Positions 5,218 to 5,527 of a DNA stretch of 5,527 nt are shown here, in pieces. The stretch lies in NCBI GenBank assembly GCA_031267995.1, contig JAIRXZ010000051.1, positions 1 to 5,527 on the forward strand, in the 5' to 3' direction. Source of the stretch: Odoribacteraceae bacterium. GTDB lineage: Bacteria; Bacteroidota; Bacteroidia; Bacteroidales; Marinifilaceae. The position numbers and the translations under genes are program-made. The notes beneath the pieces were generated by a model. That model did not search any database, was not told the origin of the DNA, and saw nothing but the letters and a program-made list of their open reading frames with translations. How positions within the stretch are numbered: position 1 is the first letter of the stretch; each line of letters begins with the position of its first letter.

Positions 5218-5527
5218 ATGAATAACATGACGAATAGATACCGCGGCTACTCCGCCGAGGAGCTGCTGATGGACGACCGTTTCCTCCTCTCCCGGCGCGA
5301 TCCAACGCCGGAAAGCAACGCCTTTTGGCAACAGGAGATGGCCGCCGACCCCGCCTTGAAAGCGGAAATCGAACGCGCCGAGGGATTCCTCGCGCTCGTC
5401 AAAAACTCCTCCTCGCGACTGCCCGACGTTGAGGTTCGCCGCCTGTGGGAACGCGTCAACGGGAAGATTGCCCGCCGTCACCGCGCTGTTCGGCTCACCC
5501 GCGCCATCGCGGTGGGCGCGGCCGCGG
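5218..5527 (+). CDS. FecR-like anti-sigma factor / transmembrane sensor (5' part only)
   Basis: An open frame starts at ATG 5218 (MNNMTNRYRGYS), or at the in-frame ATG 5227, and remains open to the window end, giving 103 codons. The visible part resembles the cytoplasmic sigma-binding region of Bacteroidota FecR proteins. It has a region of short helices with FLLSRRDPTPESNAFWQQEM (23-42) and DPALKAEIERAE, then VRRLWERVNGKIARR (about 75-89). A hydrophobic stretch begins at AIAVGAAA (about 96-103), probably the single membrane helix, with the periplasmic FecR domain beyond the window. The position directly downstream of a FecI-like sigma gene supports the call. The usual next genes would be a SusC/D-type outer-membrane pair, but these cannot be seen here. 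Confidence 0.82.
   Translation, partial: MNNMTNRYRGYSAEELLMDDRFLLSRRDPTPESNAFWQQEMAADPALKAEIERAEGFLALVKNSSSRLPDVEVRRLWERVNGKIARRHRAVRLTRAIAVGAAA

Noticed and set aside
3664..5481. 605-codon open frame on the - strand
   Set aside because: It lies antisense to the BSP, sigma and fecR-like genes, all of which have clear family motifs. Long antisense frames are common opposite GC-rich coding sequence, and its translation shows no recognisable domain.

Overview
The window is a GC-rich bacterial segment with every supportable gene on the + strand. It most likely comes from an anaerobic member of the Bacteroidota, possibly a high-GC Bacteroidales of the Alistipes/Rikenellaceae type. The grounds are a FecI-type ECF sigma factor followed by a FecR-type anti-sigma gene, A-rich translation starts without Shine-Dalgarno sequences, and an [FeFe]-hydrogenase-associated gene set typical of fermentative anaerobes. 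The exact taxon is an inference.

Region 1 (1-366) has no conventional gene. It begins with two REP-like inverted repeats (1-21 and 51-73). An A-rich degenerate repeat array follows (about 156-376) and runs directly into the start codon of the first gene. The array carries several ATG-started mini-ORFs. The last three are chained by ATGA stop/start overlaps, and the final one overlaps the start codon of the first real gene.

Region 2 (367-3581) is a compact five-gene operon: DRTGG-domain protein, RsbW-like HATPase, ferredoxin/[FeFe]-hydrogenase C-terminal-domain protein, second DRTGG-domain protein and PHP-domain phosphoesterase. Gaps are 7, 11 and 24 nt, and the last pair shares a GTGA overlap. 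Such accessory genes are known beside electron-bifurcating HydABC hydrogenase genes, but no hydA, hydB or hydC lies in this window. The hydrogenase-like protein keeps four H-cluster cysteines but has Phe where catalytic enzymes have the proton-transfer Cys. I infer a redox- or H2-sensing and regulatory module rather than a catalytic hydrogenase.

Region 3 (3582-5527) is a separate regulatory and surface unit: a lipoprotein of the basic secretory protein (BSP) metallopeptidase family, an ECF sigma factor, and the 5' part of a FecR-like anti-sigma factor cut by the window end. A shared motif beginning AGTGAGTAAA lies upstream of both the BSP gene and the fecR-like gene. This suggests both transcripts could be driven by the sigma factor encoded between them, an autoregulatory loop with a predicted secreted protease inside it.
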